Notes: a model not told the origin generated them from the sequence alone. A DNA stretch of 64,000 nt from Polytrichum commune (GCA_950295325.1 OX485807.1:36672440-36736439), one strand, 5' to 3'; shown: positions 1 through 14,030, numbered from the stretch's first letter. A program made the numbers and translations.

Positions 1-1049
1 ATCTCCATCGTAGATTCCCATCCAAAAGTGCGTTAATTAAAGACCAAGGTAGCAGCCAACAAGTCTGCAATTAGGAGTCAATGATTTGGAAATTCCTATA
101 CAACAGATAAGAGATGTGAGAATTAGGGGATTTAACTGAGATACTGGATCATTGAAAAACTTCCTACCAAAACATATCCAGGAGTTAAGGAAAGGAAGAG
201 AGACTTCACCCACAGATGAAGGGATGGATGGACACAAGGCTGATCCGAACAGATCATTCCTCCGGAAACAATGATGATTCTGGCAGACTTCGAACTCCAA
301 TCTTGCAGTTAAGAATGAAAGGTTTCATTCTGTTGGAAGATTGATTAGTTGGTGGCAGCTGTGAAGTGGACGTTGAGAGTGCCCATCACGACCCGTCAAT
401 ATACCGAAGAATGTTGACAGATCGTGATGGACATGCCCATCATCCTCGTCAACCTACGATCGATCCAGACTCCTTCCAATTCCTGCTCCTCCTTCTGCAA
501 CAAGAATGATGTCGATCCTCCTGGTCAAGGTCTCCCTAATTACCGTCATGATCATGAATCACACATGATACGATGAAACAGGAACCAGGTATGTGTCGGT
601 GAAGAAGAAAACTGAAGAGAAGATCATTCAACGACATCAATGACCATCGACAGGAAACTACTAACAAAGTTGTTGATGAATACGGAGGGATAGGATAGGA
701 AACTATGTATCTAATGTCAAGCAATCGTTTTCGGATTCCTCAGATCTCTCCACAGTCATACAGACATGGTGGATATGTAATAGTGCATCATCATGTCCTT
801 ATAAACTCTCCAGACATGTGGAGTAGGACATGCGAATTTGGTCTCAGAAAACTTGAAGGTAAGAAACTTTATGTAGCTGCTTCTAAGTGAAGTTAAGTCA
901 CACTTAAGATGGTAAGACACATGATGTGATGAGTTGCTTCCAAGTGAAGTAAGTCATCAGATCGAAGATGATCATAAGACACATCATGATGAGTTGTTGC
1001 TTCGAAGTGAGAGTAAAGCGATCGACGGAGGAAGTCAAGAAAGGACTAG

Positions 1050-1050
<1 letters not shown>
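1..1050. other. Intergenic, nothing recognised
   Basis: Short open frames on both strands have no recognisable domain or splice-consistent continuation. No repeat structure was noted apart from AT/GA-rich composition near the right edge. Confidence 0.5.

Positions 1051-1051
<1 letters not shown>

Positions 1052-1100
<49 letters not shown>
1052..1100. repeat. (GA)n microsatellite
   Basis: Uninterrupted GA dinucleotide run of about 49 bases. It generates artefactual Arg/Glu and Ser/Leu open frames on both strands. A long perfect run like this is expected to be length-polymorphic. Confidence 0.97.
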
Positions 1101-1103
<3 letters not shown>

Positions 1104-1506
1104 CGATAAAACGACACACACAGCTCACGAATCGGAAACAAAGGGCGGAGTGTGAAGTATAAGACACCGTGATGATGAATTGGCATGATTCTCTTGGCTG
1201 GCTCTTATAATCACCGCAGTCAAACTTGGATACATTTCTCCACACATACATATAGATTTGCAAAAGGAAGAAAAAGAAATAAGAATCGGTAACGACTTTG
1301 GAGTCAGCCCTCAAGACAAAACAAGCTCTTGTGGGAGAAGGAGAAGTTAGTGAGACGATTGAGATGCAAACTTAGTCTCCAGCCAGCCTTCACCATTAGC
1401 CACCTCCACTCCGGCAACCCCGTGTTTCGATACAACATAAAAAGTAGAAAGAAAGAAAGGAAGGAAAAACAACCCAAAAAAGAAATCCAGATCGACAGGC
1501 GACCTG

Positions 1507-1540
1507 TCTATCTATCTATCTATCTATCTATCCATCCATC
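1507..1540. repeat. (TCTA)n microsatellite grading into (TCCA)n
   Basis: About six TCTA units followed by TCCA units. Simple sequence repeat, no gene association seen. Confidence 0.95.
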
Positions 1541-2949
1541 ATCGTCATGCTACATACATCGCCATCTCCCAACAATCGAATCCAAAAAAAGCGGGAACTT
1601 CAAGACCTCATTATTCATTTCTTTTACCTACTCCTCGGCCCGAGCACGAAAGAACACGAACAAAAACTGTAAAGGACTTCAGAAATTAGCATGGGTTTTA
1701 CGGTTAGGGTAGGATAGGTTAGGTTACGAAACTTTGTTGTTTGTTTGTATGTACACACAACAACTGGTGGAGCCATACACAACCAACCACATGATCATGA
1801 TGCGTATACGAGGACCGAGCAAAAGTCGACCGAAGAATTACACAGGGTTCTTGCTTGCACAGGGTTCGAAATCGGAGTACCGAGAACGGGTTTTCTTCCT
1901 TCCTTCCTCATATCACATGCATGATGAATAATAATATGATGCCCTGCCAAAAGTTGCTGAAATTGAGCAAGGGACAACGGAGAGGACATGCACCCATGCT
2001 ACTCAGACAACACACACATCATCAGGACTCATCCTTCAACTTGCACGTCAGATGTCTCTCCTGAGTCCTTCCTTCTTTACCTAGACCAATTCCTCAACCC
2101 TAACTTCTAAACTATATATACCGAGGATCAGAACGAAGGCAGCATCAAGACGGGATTACTACTCAGCGAATACATACGAATTAAGCAGCAGGCGAGCTCG
2201 AAATTGTGATGAGCGACCAAACCAACCCTCGATCTTCCTCCTGCTGGCAAGGATGACTGACCGAAGCAGTTGGAAGCTGGCGGGCGTTGAATGTGTGACC
2301 GAGGTATAACTAGTGCCGTTATCCCTTTTCGGAATCAATGCATATGTCATATATTCTATTGTAAAATATTATGAAGGAATATCTTCTTAAAGTAGTAGTA
2401 CTCATATTACGCAAAAAAGAATTCGGAGAGTCATCATCAGCACAATGAGCATGCTGCATGGGGTATCAGCAGCATTGTACTTGTTGGGGCGGGGGTTGAC
2501 ATCATCAGGGAACCCTTTCCTTGTATCCCCCTTGTATCATTGCAGGCTAATATGTTACAGATTTTTTTGGTTGAATTGTTAGGGTAGGGTGATCATACTT
2601 ACACACGAAATTAGGGTACTATCCGTCCGATACGTGAGAGAAACTCTAAGTAGTTTTACTAAAGATTGGGTTCCATGCTGCAAGTTGAAGATGGCCACTG
2701 TCCTCTTGATCGGGTAATGTAAATTAATTATAGTGTATATGATGAAGGACTGCGGTGGCATCTTTGACTGAGCTTCCCCATGAGTACCGAGTCCGAATGG
2801 AATAGATCTATAGGGAGCTGCACTGATCGATGTACTAACTGACGTCAATAAGGTAACCTTGAGCAGATGCAGCTGCTGGTACTACTAAAGGTCGGACCCC
2901 GGCCATGTAGTAGTAGAAAAAGTGGAGCACATTGCACAAGATGACAACC
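1541..2949. other. Intergenic, one TATA-like site only
   Basis: No coding unit was recognised. A TATA-like string (CTATATATACC) lies near 2,112 on the plus strand, but no coding exon could be found downstream of it, so it is not called as a promoter. Confidence 0.4.
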
Positions 2950-3660
2950 TAACCACAGTGTTCACCCAGATACCACCCTAATATATTTTCTCACTGTGCC
3001 GTATCAACTTACAATCATCCACTTAACTTCACTTAACTAAATCAACCCCTCTAAGATTACATCATCATGACTCATCACCTGGATCGGCAACTTCAAAATT
3101 AAAGCAGAACAAGTGCCACAAAATTCTCATTAATATACCATCATCAAAGAGAATCATACCATACCGTATGAGGTGCTTTAGAATACTGTTACTTAGCCCT
3201 TACATTTTCGGAGGCTCATCGATCGCACAGGTTTACCACAGTACTGTTCACCCACATCCCACCCCAATGACTCAAACCCGGTTACACATCACCTCCGAGG
3301 CAAGATCTAGTGCCATAAAACATCAAATATAGCATGCATCGTCAACCTTTACCCTAACTACAGTGTCCACCCAGTCACCCGTACCCTAAATTTCTTAATC
3401 ATCAACACACATCATTGGCCTCTTGTAATGCAAAGTAAATTAAGCCTGTGACTCAACTCCGGATTACATGACCTCGACAAGCTGATGAAATGCCATAAAA
3501 CATCATTAGATCATCAACAACGTCATAATACCATCAGTGTTCATACACATACATCCTAGATTTCTTACTCATCCTGTAAGTAAGCTAATCAATTTAACCC
3601 CCGATTACATCATCATGACCTCGGCCATAGAACATCAATATATCATTAACACCAAAAAGA
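2950..3660 (+). repeat. Degenerate direct repeats (GTGTTCACCCA ... GTGCCATAAAACATCA)
   Basis: At least four diverged units begin near 2,958, 3,244, 3,361 and 3,536. Each carries, in order, a (GT)GTTCACCCA-like start, a TTACATCATCATGACC-like core and a GCCATAAAACATCA-like end. Spacing is irregular (roughly 120-290 bp), so this is an old tandem array with indels. No coding content was seen in it. Confidence 0.55.
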
Positions 3661-3860
3661 AGATAAGTGATTATACCAGACATCGACTCCCTGAGAAGAA
3701 TATTACCCTCACATTTCCATTTCATCTGATCAGATGCACCCATCCCATCCACCAACCCACCACGATCTACACACAGTATAAATTAGTACTCATTCTCGAT
3801 GTGCTTAAGTTGTCCTCTTCTTCACATCATGGAACGCACAGAAGAAGAAGAAGCACCCAC

Positions 3861-3919
3861 CACAACAACAACAACAACAACACCAATATATACATAGATA
3901 TATATATATTTATATATGA
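3861..3919. repeat. (ACA)n microsatellite and adjacent TA-rich run
   Basis: An ACA trinucleotide run (3,861-3,882) is followed by ATATATACATAGATATATAT-type sequence to about 3,919. Confidence 0.85.
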
Positions 3920-3999
3920 CCTATGCGTACTGTGCTCCAAAACGGATGCAGCAAACAGAAGGAAGGAATTGATCATCATCAGTAGAAACAAAGTTGCCT

Positions 4000-6900
4000 A
4001 ACTTAGCAATGGCCTTTCATGGCTTCGATGTCGCCCTAGCCCGCCCTATACCGTTTCTTTCGATCGAATATATTCCTTTCTTTAGCTTATAGGTTAGCTT
4101 CCTGTCGAGGAATCTGGGTTCTGAGTCATTCGTCACTTCATCCCCTTGCCCATGTCACAAAACCTAGGTTAAAGTCCCAGCAGGCAACTTTGTCCGACTT
4201 GAAACAACAACAAAAACAAAAACTTCAAAACTTCCAAAACATAAACCACCTATAGTTTTTGTCTTTCCTAGGTTTAGGCTGGCAGCATTGAACAAAACAA
4301 AACAGTAGCAGCTATATAGCCCAGTTGTACTACCATAGCCCCGTTGCCCTAGCCCCGTTGCCCTAGCCCCTGTGTCTGAATTCTTCAGCAGGCAGGCAGG
4401 CATGCTGGAGTATGCATGCATCCATACATCGGGCACAAATCCCTGATCCAAATCCACTGACCCAATTCCCTTGTTCATGAGGGAACAACGTACAATTCCA
4501 AAATTCCGTCGTGTATTTTAAACCACGTCTTCCCCCGGTTCATGCGGTTGTGGGTTAACTTCGTTAACGGCTCCAGATCATCTGCTGCTGCTCCCACGCG
4601 TTTATTGAACATACGTCACATGAGTGGGCTGATGATCTCTCATTTCCAATGATGGCCAACTGCATCATTACACGAATACGCAGAAATTTCATCAAAAAGG
4701 TTGTTTTTGTCGATCGATCTTTAACTTCTGTGGCTGATGCACAACTCACCGTCCATCCGCTTACATGTCCTCGTGCATTCTGACAGCACAGGCTGTGTAA
4801 CTTGCTTAGCATACGCTAATGATCAATTATTGATCTACTTAAGAAATACTTCACGTCTGATATGTATGTTTGAATTAGGCTGCCCCATGCACTAATATAT
4901 CGACAATCCAATCTATTGCGAATATTTGCACCATGACAGTAACAAAATACATGAATAATATTTTTACTGTGGTTTCTATACAGATGAATAAATGAAGTTA
5001 TAGTCAGTTTTTGCACTAGGATTTTGACAAAGTAATTTCATGGTAAAGAGGCAATCTATTCGCGAAGGCGACCAAATTGCACTTATCAGTGTACAAGGAT
5101 GAGAGTCCTCGGTAATTGACATGCATCACTACAGAATTGTTTAAGGTAGAGCATGCTTAAACCAACTTTTTGGTTGATTTGAACTATTTATAGCATCCTA
5201 ATTGTATAGGTGTGGTAAATAATAATTTAGGAAATGAAACTTCATTGCCTTTAAATAATAAAATTGAAACTATTATCACCATAAGATGAATATAGTAGGC
5301 AATGTTTTCCACGACATGTACCAAATTTTCAATGTTGTCATGTAGGGGACATGCTTGGTTGGGCCACTAGGTAGTTGCAAAGCAAGTCTTTTATAATATT
5401 ATTTTGTCCCTTCCTAGCCTTTTCCCATCCCATTCTACCCTATAGCCAGCTTCTTATAGCCTCATTCCATCCATCCTACAAACCCCACAAACCAGGGTAT
5501 CATGAGCCTTAATCCGTCTACAAAAGCCCATTGCACTTACTAACTACAATGCATCTAACCCATGTCTCTTGAAGTCCTTACCTTTAGTAGTCTTGACCAC
5601 CAACTCTTTCTAGAGCTTGACACACCCATTGTTAGCCCACCCTCAGCACTCACCATACTAAATGCAACCCTTGAGCAAGGTAGGTAGCATAGGACAACCT
5701 TAGGCTTAACAAGGGTACAATAATGGGAGGTAGCTAAGGTCAAGGCATTTGTAGTCCATTTAACTGCTCAATAGGGTCATGTAATGCCAATGAGATCCAT
5801 ATTTTTAGGCGAACAAAGTTAAAGTTTAATTTGGTAGCAGCTAGTGATTGATTACCCTCATGACAGTTTTGATAATAGTTGGAGCCAAGGAGTAGCGTTG
5901 ACATAATCAGTTATGTAAACCCTAAATTTTATGCTTAGAAATTTGTAGCAATTTCCATATTCATGAATATTTTATAAAATATTTGCATTCTCCTTAGAAT
6001 ATGTTTCCCTTCGCAAGTACAATAATTCTCTGCTATTACTCCTCCAAAACAAATGCAAACTCTCTTATTTTATCGGTTATAGATGCCTCAACTTTATAGG
6101 CAACATAATTAGGTAGGGGTTGGAATCAGTATGATCTACCTTATGTCACTGAAGTATCTAAAAAATTATTACATTGATTGCTAGATTTGCGTATTTTTTC
6201 CAATGACATATGACAATTTTTGTTGAGGACTCATATATTGGTAGTGAGACACTAGTATATAAGTTGTTCGCAGCTACTAACACTAATTCATGTGCAACTA
6301 ATTTATTTTTGTAAATCTACGAACTTTATAAAAAAAATCACACATATTTTTACACATTTGCTTCTTATCAATTGATGGCATTCTTGTGCATCTGATAGGA
6401 TTGGCTAGGTAATTTGTATACCATACATTAGGAATTACCACTATGAGTAGACATTACACAACCATACTAAATAGTCTTATTACCTTGAGATGAGGATGCA
6501 GGGATGGAGAGTGCTATCATGTGAGTGGTGAGAGGGTAAAATACACACACAAATACATCCAATTGTATTCAATGCTCATGGAGTTATGAAAGTTTAGTGG
6601 GAATTCAAAGAGAGAGCTCTTAGCTCAAATCCTAAAACATGCTAGTGTACTTGAATCAAAGAATGAGGGTATACATTTAGAATTTGTGCTTGTAGGCATA
6701 GATTGAGGCAAATGATAAAAACCTACATATAGCTCAATGTCCACTAATTGTGGTTATTGGGAACCAAAAAAAATCAAAACATCAAATCCTAATGAAAGCA
6801 ACAAATGTAATAGCGTTCTCTATGTAGAATTATGTGTTGAAGCTAGCTAAGTCTGAGGAAGATAGCATGCAAGTGGTGGACGCTGCAAGCAATTTGTCCT

Positions 6901-7860
6901 TTCCATTTACATCTCCATGTCCATTTAAATCTACATCTCATGCTCCTCCTAGCGATGAGCCCTCCCCTTAAAAGTCATTGTATTGAAGTATTGTTGAAGA
7001 GCAATCACGATCCAAAATCCTTGTTGTTGATCCTTCATCATCCTTCTCTAATGCCCATATACTAGATGCCCTCAAAATCATAATGTGTCATAGAAGCTCG
7101 ACATCTAATATCACAATTGTAGACTTTGATAACATTGTCATAAAGAATTTGAAGTACATGACGTTTACCTTGGGCAGGGATGCCTTTTTTTTATTTTTCC
7201 ACATGCAGATTTGTGAGTTCTAGATGCTTATGGCAAGGCGATGGATGGCATGGATAAGATTTATGACAATCGTGCTTGGTGCATAATGAAAACTAAAAAT
7301 GTTCAGAATACGTTTGATCTTACTTTCCAGGGGTCCACGTGCACTAGTCATCTCCAATGCCCGATGCCCAATGCCCAAAACTCTTATGCGTATCTTGCCC
7401 AAAAAGGTGGAGACAAAATTGTATCGATTGGGTTGGTATTACATCCACTCTCTTCATGGTTGGTGAACACCCACCTTAATATCTAGGGTCCAATGCAAGA
7501 TTTGTCATTCCCCTCCCATATGTTTTGTTTGCTATGCAAGAATTAAATACGTCCATTCCCAATCTTTGAACATGTACCGTAGTTTAATAGCAGGTTCGAC
7601 ACAAAATAATTCTAAAAATAGATGCCCGAAAACTTTGGAATATTATTGGCATTTTTTGCAGAATATAAAATTAATTATTTTTCAAAATTACCGAAAAGTA
7701 AGAAATTTTTACTTCTCACTAGGATTTTACTTATAATGGAAGCATATGTGAATTTTGAAAGAGAGAAGGTGCTCGTTTTGTAATCAAGCTCACTTACATT
7801 AGTCCACAAAGAATATGGGTTAAGAAGTAGCAAGACTCTAGGTGAGGCTTTTCAAATGTG
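4000..7860. other. Intergenic, nothing recognised
   Basis: AT-rich sequence with only short frames of ordinary random length. No domain, splice-consistent exon chain or array was recognised. Confidence 0.45.
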
Positions 7861-7861
7861 T

Positions 7862-8190
7862 TGTACACAAATTTTTGGAGGCCAATTGAGCATAGAAGAT
7901 GAAGTTTTATAGAATTTTGTCCAACTAATAAAAGTTGAGAAATCAATCCTTCTTCCACCTCCAACAAGTTTTGTGTCAAAATAAGTCTTTATGCAAAAGA
8001 TATGGACAAAACATTGCAGCCGTGTAAAGATCAAAAAAATAAAATGCGTTCATAACAGTTTTTCGGAGCTCATTTGTGCATAGAAGATCAACTTTTTTGG
8101 AATTTTGTTGGTCTAAGAAAAGTTTAGAAATCAAGTAATCTTTCACCTCCAACAAATTTTATGTCCTTTGAAGACTCTATTCAAAAGTTA
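7862..8190. repeat. Diverged direct duplication, about 190-bp period
   Basis: Two copies share the ordered blocks GAGCATAGAAGAT / TGCATAGAAGATCAA, GAATTTTGTnn, AGAAATCAA and CACCTCCAACAA. The first starts near 7,864 and the second near 8,053. The two short minus-strand frames that cover it are repeat artefacts. Confidence 0.6.
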
Positions 8191-8919
8191 TGCGTGTTAT
8201 AAAAATGAAGTCTAACTCGGTGCTTCACCTCAAAGTTTACATATCCCATATGCATTGTTGAACACAACTCCACTCTACTTGCATAAAGCACAGAGCATTC
8301 TCAACTCTTCTTTCACATCTTACTTGTCATTCAATGCAAGAGAGATGTACAAGATATAAGCTTAAATAGAAAATTAAAAATGAATTTAAGCCAAAATTTT
8401 TAAAATTAAAAGAGAAATTGCCGAAAATATGAATATATTGTTTTTAGGTGCCGAACCTACTTTTTGAACTTTAATTAATTATTCGGCTAACATGTGTCGA
8501 ACCAGCTATGAACCTACGGTATCCACCTAGGTGTTCACAACCACCCAATGTCCATAGGTGTGTGTTCAAGGTCAGTGGAGACAACTCACCAATGCATGGC
8601 AAATGAGTCTCTAAAACCCCAACTGCAAAGAACTCAATGAATGTAATGCATGCATTTAAACAATTTGTGGGTGATTTGCTGCTCCAAGGAAAGAAGAACC
8701 ATCTTCATGGATCATCCTTGGAGGTGGTGATGCATAAATTCTCTACTATGGCTTCCCCTAGTTGTAGGAACTTTGTGGTGGTGTCAAATTGGGATCGGGT
8801 TCTTTGAGAATGCATAAGGTGTTGAAAGACCATTCCGGTTCAAGTATGTGCATGATAATAGATTTCCAAGACAATCCAAAGACAAGGTCTTTGTGTTCAT
8901 GATATATGTGGATCTGGCT

Positions 8920-9476
8920 CAGGGGGTGGACCCTTCATGCCATGTACAAACTAACGTGAGTGGAGGAAGGGGTATTATTTGAGGTATACTATTATATCTG
9001 GGAGAGGTACTATTTTCTCTAGTGTGTACATTTAAAAAGGCTATTAAGAAATTCAAACTGAAGGTAGATGTACAAAAAGGGCTCCTAAGATTTAGAAGAA
9101 AAATTGACAATAGATGTGATGATTTCATCCGATTTATCTTAGTTCATCCAAATGATGTGTGGTTTAGGGTCATATTATTATGAGTTATATTATGTGGATT
9201 AAAATACTTTCAATTACTTTCTTGTTGGAAAGTGAAAATGGATTATATAGGTAGTAAAAGCATGTGTATTCCAAGATTCATATTTTGTGTATGTTGTGTA
9301 GGCGACTATCACATTAAAATGAGAATCTTAGTATTAAATACATGAGTCCATTTTTAGCCTATTATTAGTACACATACATTTGTTTTTCTTTATAAGTGTT
9401 CCGTGTATAAGGGTTTTTTTTAAGAGTCACCCACATATGTCATTTAGGTTTCCGATAAAGAGTCCACCCCCCAAGG
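8920..9476 (+). mobile_element. Mutator-like non-autonomous TIR element, copy 1
   Basis: The left end CAGGGGGTGGACCC matches the reverse complement of the right end (CTTGGGGGGTGGACTC). Flanks GATCTGGCT (8,911-8,919) and TATCTAGCT (9,477-9,485) look like a diverged 9-bp target duplication, as is usual for Mutator-superfamily insertions. The interior aligns with the elements at 55,749-56,808 and, inverted, 18,023-18,730. No transposase is encoded. Confidence 0.7.
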
Positions 9477-9485
9477 TATCTAGCT

Positions 9486-12400
9486 AGAAGTGGAATTGAT
9501 CTAGTGAAGCACATGCAGTGTGGAGGTGACATGAAAAATTCTTGGATAATGTTCGACCATGTGCATCATCTGTGAGAGTGGCAACTTGGATATGTTACAT
9601 GTACATTAGCAAACATCGCAAGGCACTCACAATAACATGTTTTAATATGCAATTTGAGGATGCCCAATCACAAACAATGTTTTGAGAGATTTGAATGTTG
9701 TTACGTTGGAGAACAATGTTTTGAATGTCAACTTCAAAGGATTCATGGCAATAGTGCCCAAGCAAATTGGAACATTGTGACAAAAACTTACAGATATAGA
9801 GATCTCATTATTCCTTCGCTAAGTAATCCAGGCTTGGTGGTTGTCATCGGGAGCAACCACAAAGGCGGTCATGTATAATTCATTGGAATCGTAGGGGTCA
9901 TGGCATTATTGATATAGACAATGGGGAGGTCACATGCTCATTTTAAGTTACATCCCATACACATAAACCTTCCCACTGTTAGTATTCAAATGTGAATGAC
10001 ATCCATGCCGTGTGAAAGTGGGTAATGATACATATCACACACTTACTCCAACTTCTAGAGGTGTGAAAAAAGGATCTCATTCAAACAATCACATACCTTT
10101 TGGTATTGCACATATGACAAAAATCATTGTGTGATGCTTATCAAGAAGAAATGGGTGCTTGATTGGCCAACTATTCCTTCAGTGTGGTTGGTTAACTTGG
10201 GTACAAATCTTATATGGGGGAAGGTTTTTGCAATAGGAGACATTGACTTTCAACTACAACAACGAGAGGAAATTTTACTATAGTGTAGATTAAGAATAAC
10301 ATCAAACCACCCCATCCCTTGTTTACATTTCCGTGTACCTCCTAATTGAGATGGCACATTAATACCATGTTTTCCAAGGCAATTTGCTAGAACATGGCAT
10401 TATCATTGCCATTAAACATGATAAAATGGGAGAGTGCACTACATATGGATGGATATTATGTGGTTTTTGTGCACCCATCCCATACCATGGACATGAATGC
10501 ATTATAACTATGATTTCCAAGGAGGGAGAAGACATACCTCATGTCCATTGCAAATATTCCACAATGCACTTGCCTTAACTTTACAAAAATGTTGTCTTTG
10601 GCATTGGGGCAAGTGGATTTCATGCAAGCATTTGTATCATGTGTTTAGGTATTTGTGCAAGATTGATCATGCCACCAATAAATTAACCCATGCATCTACC
10701 TTCCAACACAACAAAGTGATGCATCTTTTTGAGTTGGCGGGTGTGTCGGAACAAGATTAGTACCATATGGGTGAAGGGCATGGACCTTGTTATTTAAAGT
10801 TTTAACACACACACACACATACAAAATAAAATAACATAATACAATAGGGTGTACCCAAATATGTCCACTCAAACTTGAGTCTTATATACTTGTAGGAACT
10901 AAGAGTTCAAGCTCCGCTTAACAAGTCCTCAAGCATATAGCTAAACGGCTCTCCCTCCATGCCTTTGGGGTGAGTAAAGTTATCTTAACTTACAGTCATT
11001 ACTTACAAGGTGAGAACATTGTGTAACACCATAGTCTCAGCTAGTGGGTAACTTCCTTGTACCTTTTAAAACTATTATATCTCCCATGGTGACGTCCTCT
11101 AGTCTTACAAATAATAAAGTCTAATTGGAATTAGAGATAGCAAAGCTAAGTAATAAATAGATACACATTAGAGTTTCCAACAAAACACATATTTAAGTAA
11201 AACAAGACTAAGCCCAAGTCCATAATTATAACATGCTAAATTCTATCATAGGATCTTATGATACGATTTTATGGTAAGATCCTTTGATAAAATATGAAAT
11301 GTATAATGATAATATTATAGAAATGATTTTAATGTATTTTTCACTATTCAACATTTATGTGTGTGTATATATAATTATTTTCATTATATTTTAATAGCAT
11401 AAATTCAAGTACCCACTAAGGATTCACACATCTTCCAAAAACATTAAGTATACCAGAAGTGTATCGCAAGATTCTATGATAAAAATGAAGCAACCAAAAA
11501 GTCTAGATTTTAAAATTATGTCTACATTCACTTCCATGCAAGATATGATGCTATTTTGAAAATAAATAACACAACTTCATTCCAATTATCTCTAGAAAGA
11601 CTAATTCTGGTTATTTTAATCCTCATTGCTCACACATGTCTGCTCACATACTAGCTCCCCTTATTTGGGGATAAAAGCATGGGACACTAGAACCTCCCAT
11701 CCTTTAGTGTAAATATGAAAATGGTGGGAGGTGGATGGGGATAAATATAAATTTTGTCCTCTAAATAGAAAGAGAACATACTTTGAGCCTTGGAGAATGT
11801 CATGTATATGAGATGCTTGCAACTAATTCTGCTACGTCATATGCAAATGAATTTTCACACAATTGAATTGCATGTGGTTGACTAATCGGTTCTTTATTTT
11901 GATGATGGTCATATTGCGTACATTGATCATCATCTTTAACACTACTAATAGACCACTATCCACTCCATTTTTCTAATCCTAGTAAACTTCTCTGAAGATT
12001 GCAAAGCTTCAGCGTTTGACGAAATTACGGTCATAGTTTGATCCTCAGTTGAACCCCGGAGATTCTCAATGTAGAAGCTTAATTCGAGACTTATGGCACG
12101 TGCCATCCTCGTTTTCAGCTTTAATCTTGGCGCCCATGAATCCTCGTGCACTCTAATGTCACATGCCAAGGAACCTTTTGAGAATATACTAGTGATTATA
12201 GTACATAAGTTGTTCAACAACTAACACTATTACCATACGAATCTCATAGCACTATGCTCGCATAAGTTAGCTCAAATTTCTGAAAACCCACGAGTATGAT
12301 AGATTAAAAATTTGGTCCCAATTGAGCAAAGTTAAGGGCGTATGGGACTATGGGAACATCATGTTGCAACAATTACTATTGATGAATGCCTCACAAATGC

Positions 12401-12940
12401 ACCAATTAAGGAGATTAGCCTAGGTGTCTTGCACTACGCTCTACAATTTTGGATTTCATATTCAACGTTGGATATTATATTACATGAGAACAATTACACT
12501 AAGGATGTTCTTGGATATTTGTCTCAATATTAACAAGTTGTTAGAGAACAACTACATTTGGTAAATATTGTCATGGGAACGCATACTTTGCTTAGCATCT
12601 ACTAAGTTGTTGCAACCGGCTTTGTTGAAGGCCCAACCACATATGGGTAGTGGTTTGGCATTCGAGAGGTGCGGCATACCTAGTATATGGAAGCATGAAT
12701 CACCTTGCGTTGGCAAAAGCAACACCTTAAATTCTTCCCTAAGCTCATATCCAAATATTTAACATTGACGTTGCTCATTCCAACATGATCCCAAAAAAGA
12801 AAAGGATAAGGATTCCTTAAGGTAGACGTGCCTTAGATGGATACTTTTCCCCTTTGAAATTTGACTATCATTTGAGCGGAGAGAACTCAAATCTCGTAAA
12901 CATGTTGGTGTGGACCCAAATTTGTTGTTTTCGACACTAA
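9486..12940. other. Intergenic, nothing recognised
   Basis: AT-rich with scattered CA-rich and AT-rich low-complexity stretches, including a short (AC)n near 10,806. No gene, array or paired terminal repeats were recognised. Confidence 0.45.
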
Positions 12941-12947
12941 ACTCTTT

Positions 12948-13562
12948 TCATGATGTCATACTTCTGATTGTTTGAACCTTGCCCAGTGTCTTCATACATT
13001 TTGGATACATTTTCATTTTCCCAGCACATAACAACCCGAGTGCCAGTTCATCTTGCAAGGGCAACCCAATAGGTGGCGTGGACCCATGGATCGATAGCCG
13101 TTGTGAAACTATTTCCCCATTTAAAGTATTGTCACCTGCACGTGCCTCCCACCCCACTTGCCTCGTTGCGCGGTTGTCGGGGACGGCTGACACAGTAGCC
13201 AACACCGAACAATATATCTCGTTGGATTCGTGGGGTCGTGCTAGGAAGCAAGGGTTGATGGCCTTCGTGATGTCATATGATCTCAAGACACGAAGTTCAA
13301 TCAATCCAACCAGGCAACATCCAAAGTGGGTACGCACAAAGACAAATTTGCATGTTGGACAACAAAACAAATTTATTTTGTCATGTATTGGCCTCCCCAC
13401 TTTACACAGAAACGCTTGGCCATCCAGATGCTTGAAGGTCCTTTGAAATCTAATTGCTTCACCGGAATGGCCGGCACAGACACCTACCAAGATGCTCACA
13501 GGCAACTGAAGTTGATCACTAACAGAAGTGCTGGCTTGGCTTGGCTTGGCTTGGCTTTGCAC
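12948..13562. other. GC-richer segment open on both strands, unidentified
   Basis: This roughly 600-bp block is markedly richer in GC than its surroundings. It stays open for 204 codons on the minus strand and 155 on the plus strand, overlapping. Neither translation shows a motif I recognise, and start and stop positions do not suggest a complete gene. A decayed gene or transposon piece or an organelle-derived fragment are possible; I have no positive evidence for any. The right edge contains (TTGGC)n at about 13,534-13,557, which produces the QAKPS-type repeat in the minus frame. Confidence 0.3.
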
Positions 13563-13574
13563 ACTCAGCGCCTA

Positions 13575-13794
13575 TGCCCGGGAAGAACCGGCAGTTAGTT
13601 GCAGATCAACCGGTTGAGTTCAAGAAATAACCAGTTGAAGTTCAAGACTTCAGGAAATTTACCGATCATTTCAGAGGAATCTACAGAATATACCTCAAAC
13701 TGAATAAAGCAACACCGGAAGATGTCAACATGCAACTGGTTGGATTTAGCATCACTAGGATCTTGACCGACTATGCCCAAAAACTTCCCGGGCA
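13575..13794 (+). mobile_element. Small TIR element, family TGCCCGGGAAG, copy 1
   Basis: About 220 bp bounded by TGCCCGGGAAG and its inverse CTTCCCGGGCA. The interior has the family landmarks AACCGG, GAAATAACC, ACTTCAGGA, TTACCGATCATTT, GAGGAATCTA, GAAGATGTCAACATG and CACTAGGATC. Further copies lie at 13,808, 17,338, 22,674 and, inverted, 31,101. It has no coding capacity, so it is a MITE-sized non-autonomous element. Confidence 0.75.
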
Positions 13795-13807
13795 CTGCTC
13801 AGCCTAT

Positions 13808-14030
13808 GATCGGGGATAACCGGTAGTTAGTTACAGATATACCGGTTGAGTTTGAGAAATAACCGGTTGAGGTTCAAGACTGCAGGAAAATTACTAGTCA
13901 TGTAAGAGGAATTTATAAAATATACCCCAATTTTATAAAGGAAAACCGGAGGATGTTATCATGTAACTGGTTGGACTTGCAAACACTAGGATCTCAACCA
14001 ACCGATTATGCCCAGAAATCTCCCTGATCA
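13808..14030 (+). mobile_element. Small TIR element, family TGCCCGGGAAG, copy 2
   Basis: Diverged copy only 13 bp from copy 1 and in the same orientation, with ends TGATCGGGGA / TCCCTGATCA. The same ordered internal blocks are present, including AACCGGTTGAG, AGAGGAATTTATA and CACTAGGATCTC. Confidence 0.7.

Noticed and set aside
904-1314. Open frames of 136 and 73 codons across the GA repeat
   Set aside because: The frames exist only because the GA microsatellite lacks stops in several frames; the flanking residues show no coding signal.
1700-1730. Telomere-like GGTTAGGGTAGGATAGGTTAGG
   Set aside because: Too short and irregular, not a run of perfect TTTAGGG units; probably degenerate GT/GA-rich sequence.
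1845-1885. tRNA B-box-like GGGTTCGAAATCGG
   Set aside because: No matching A box, acceptor stem or anticodon arm could be formed around it.
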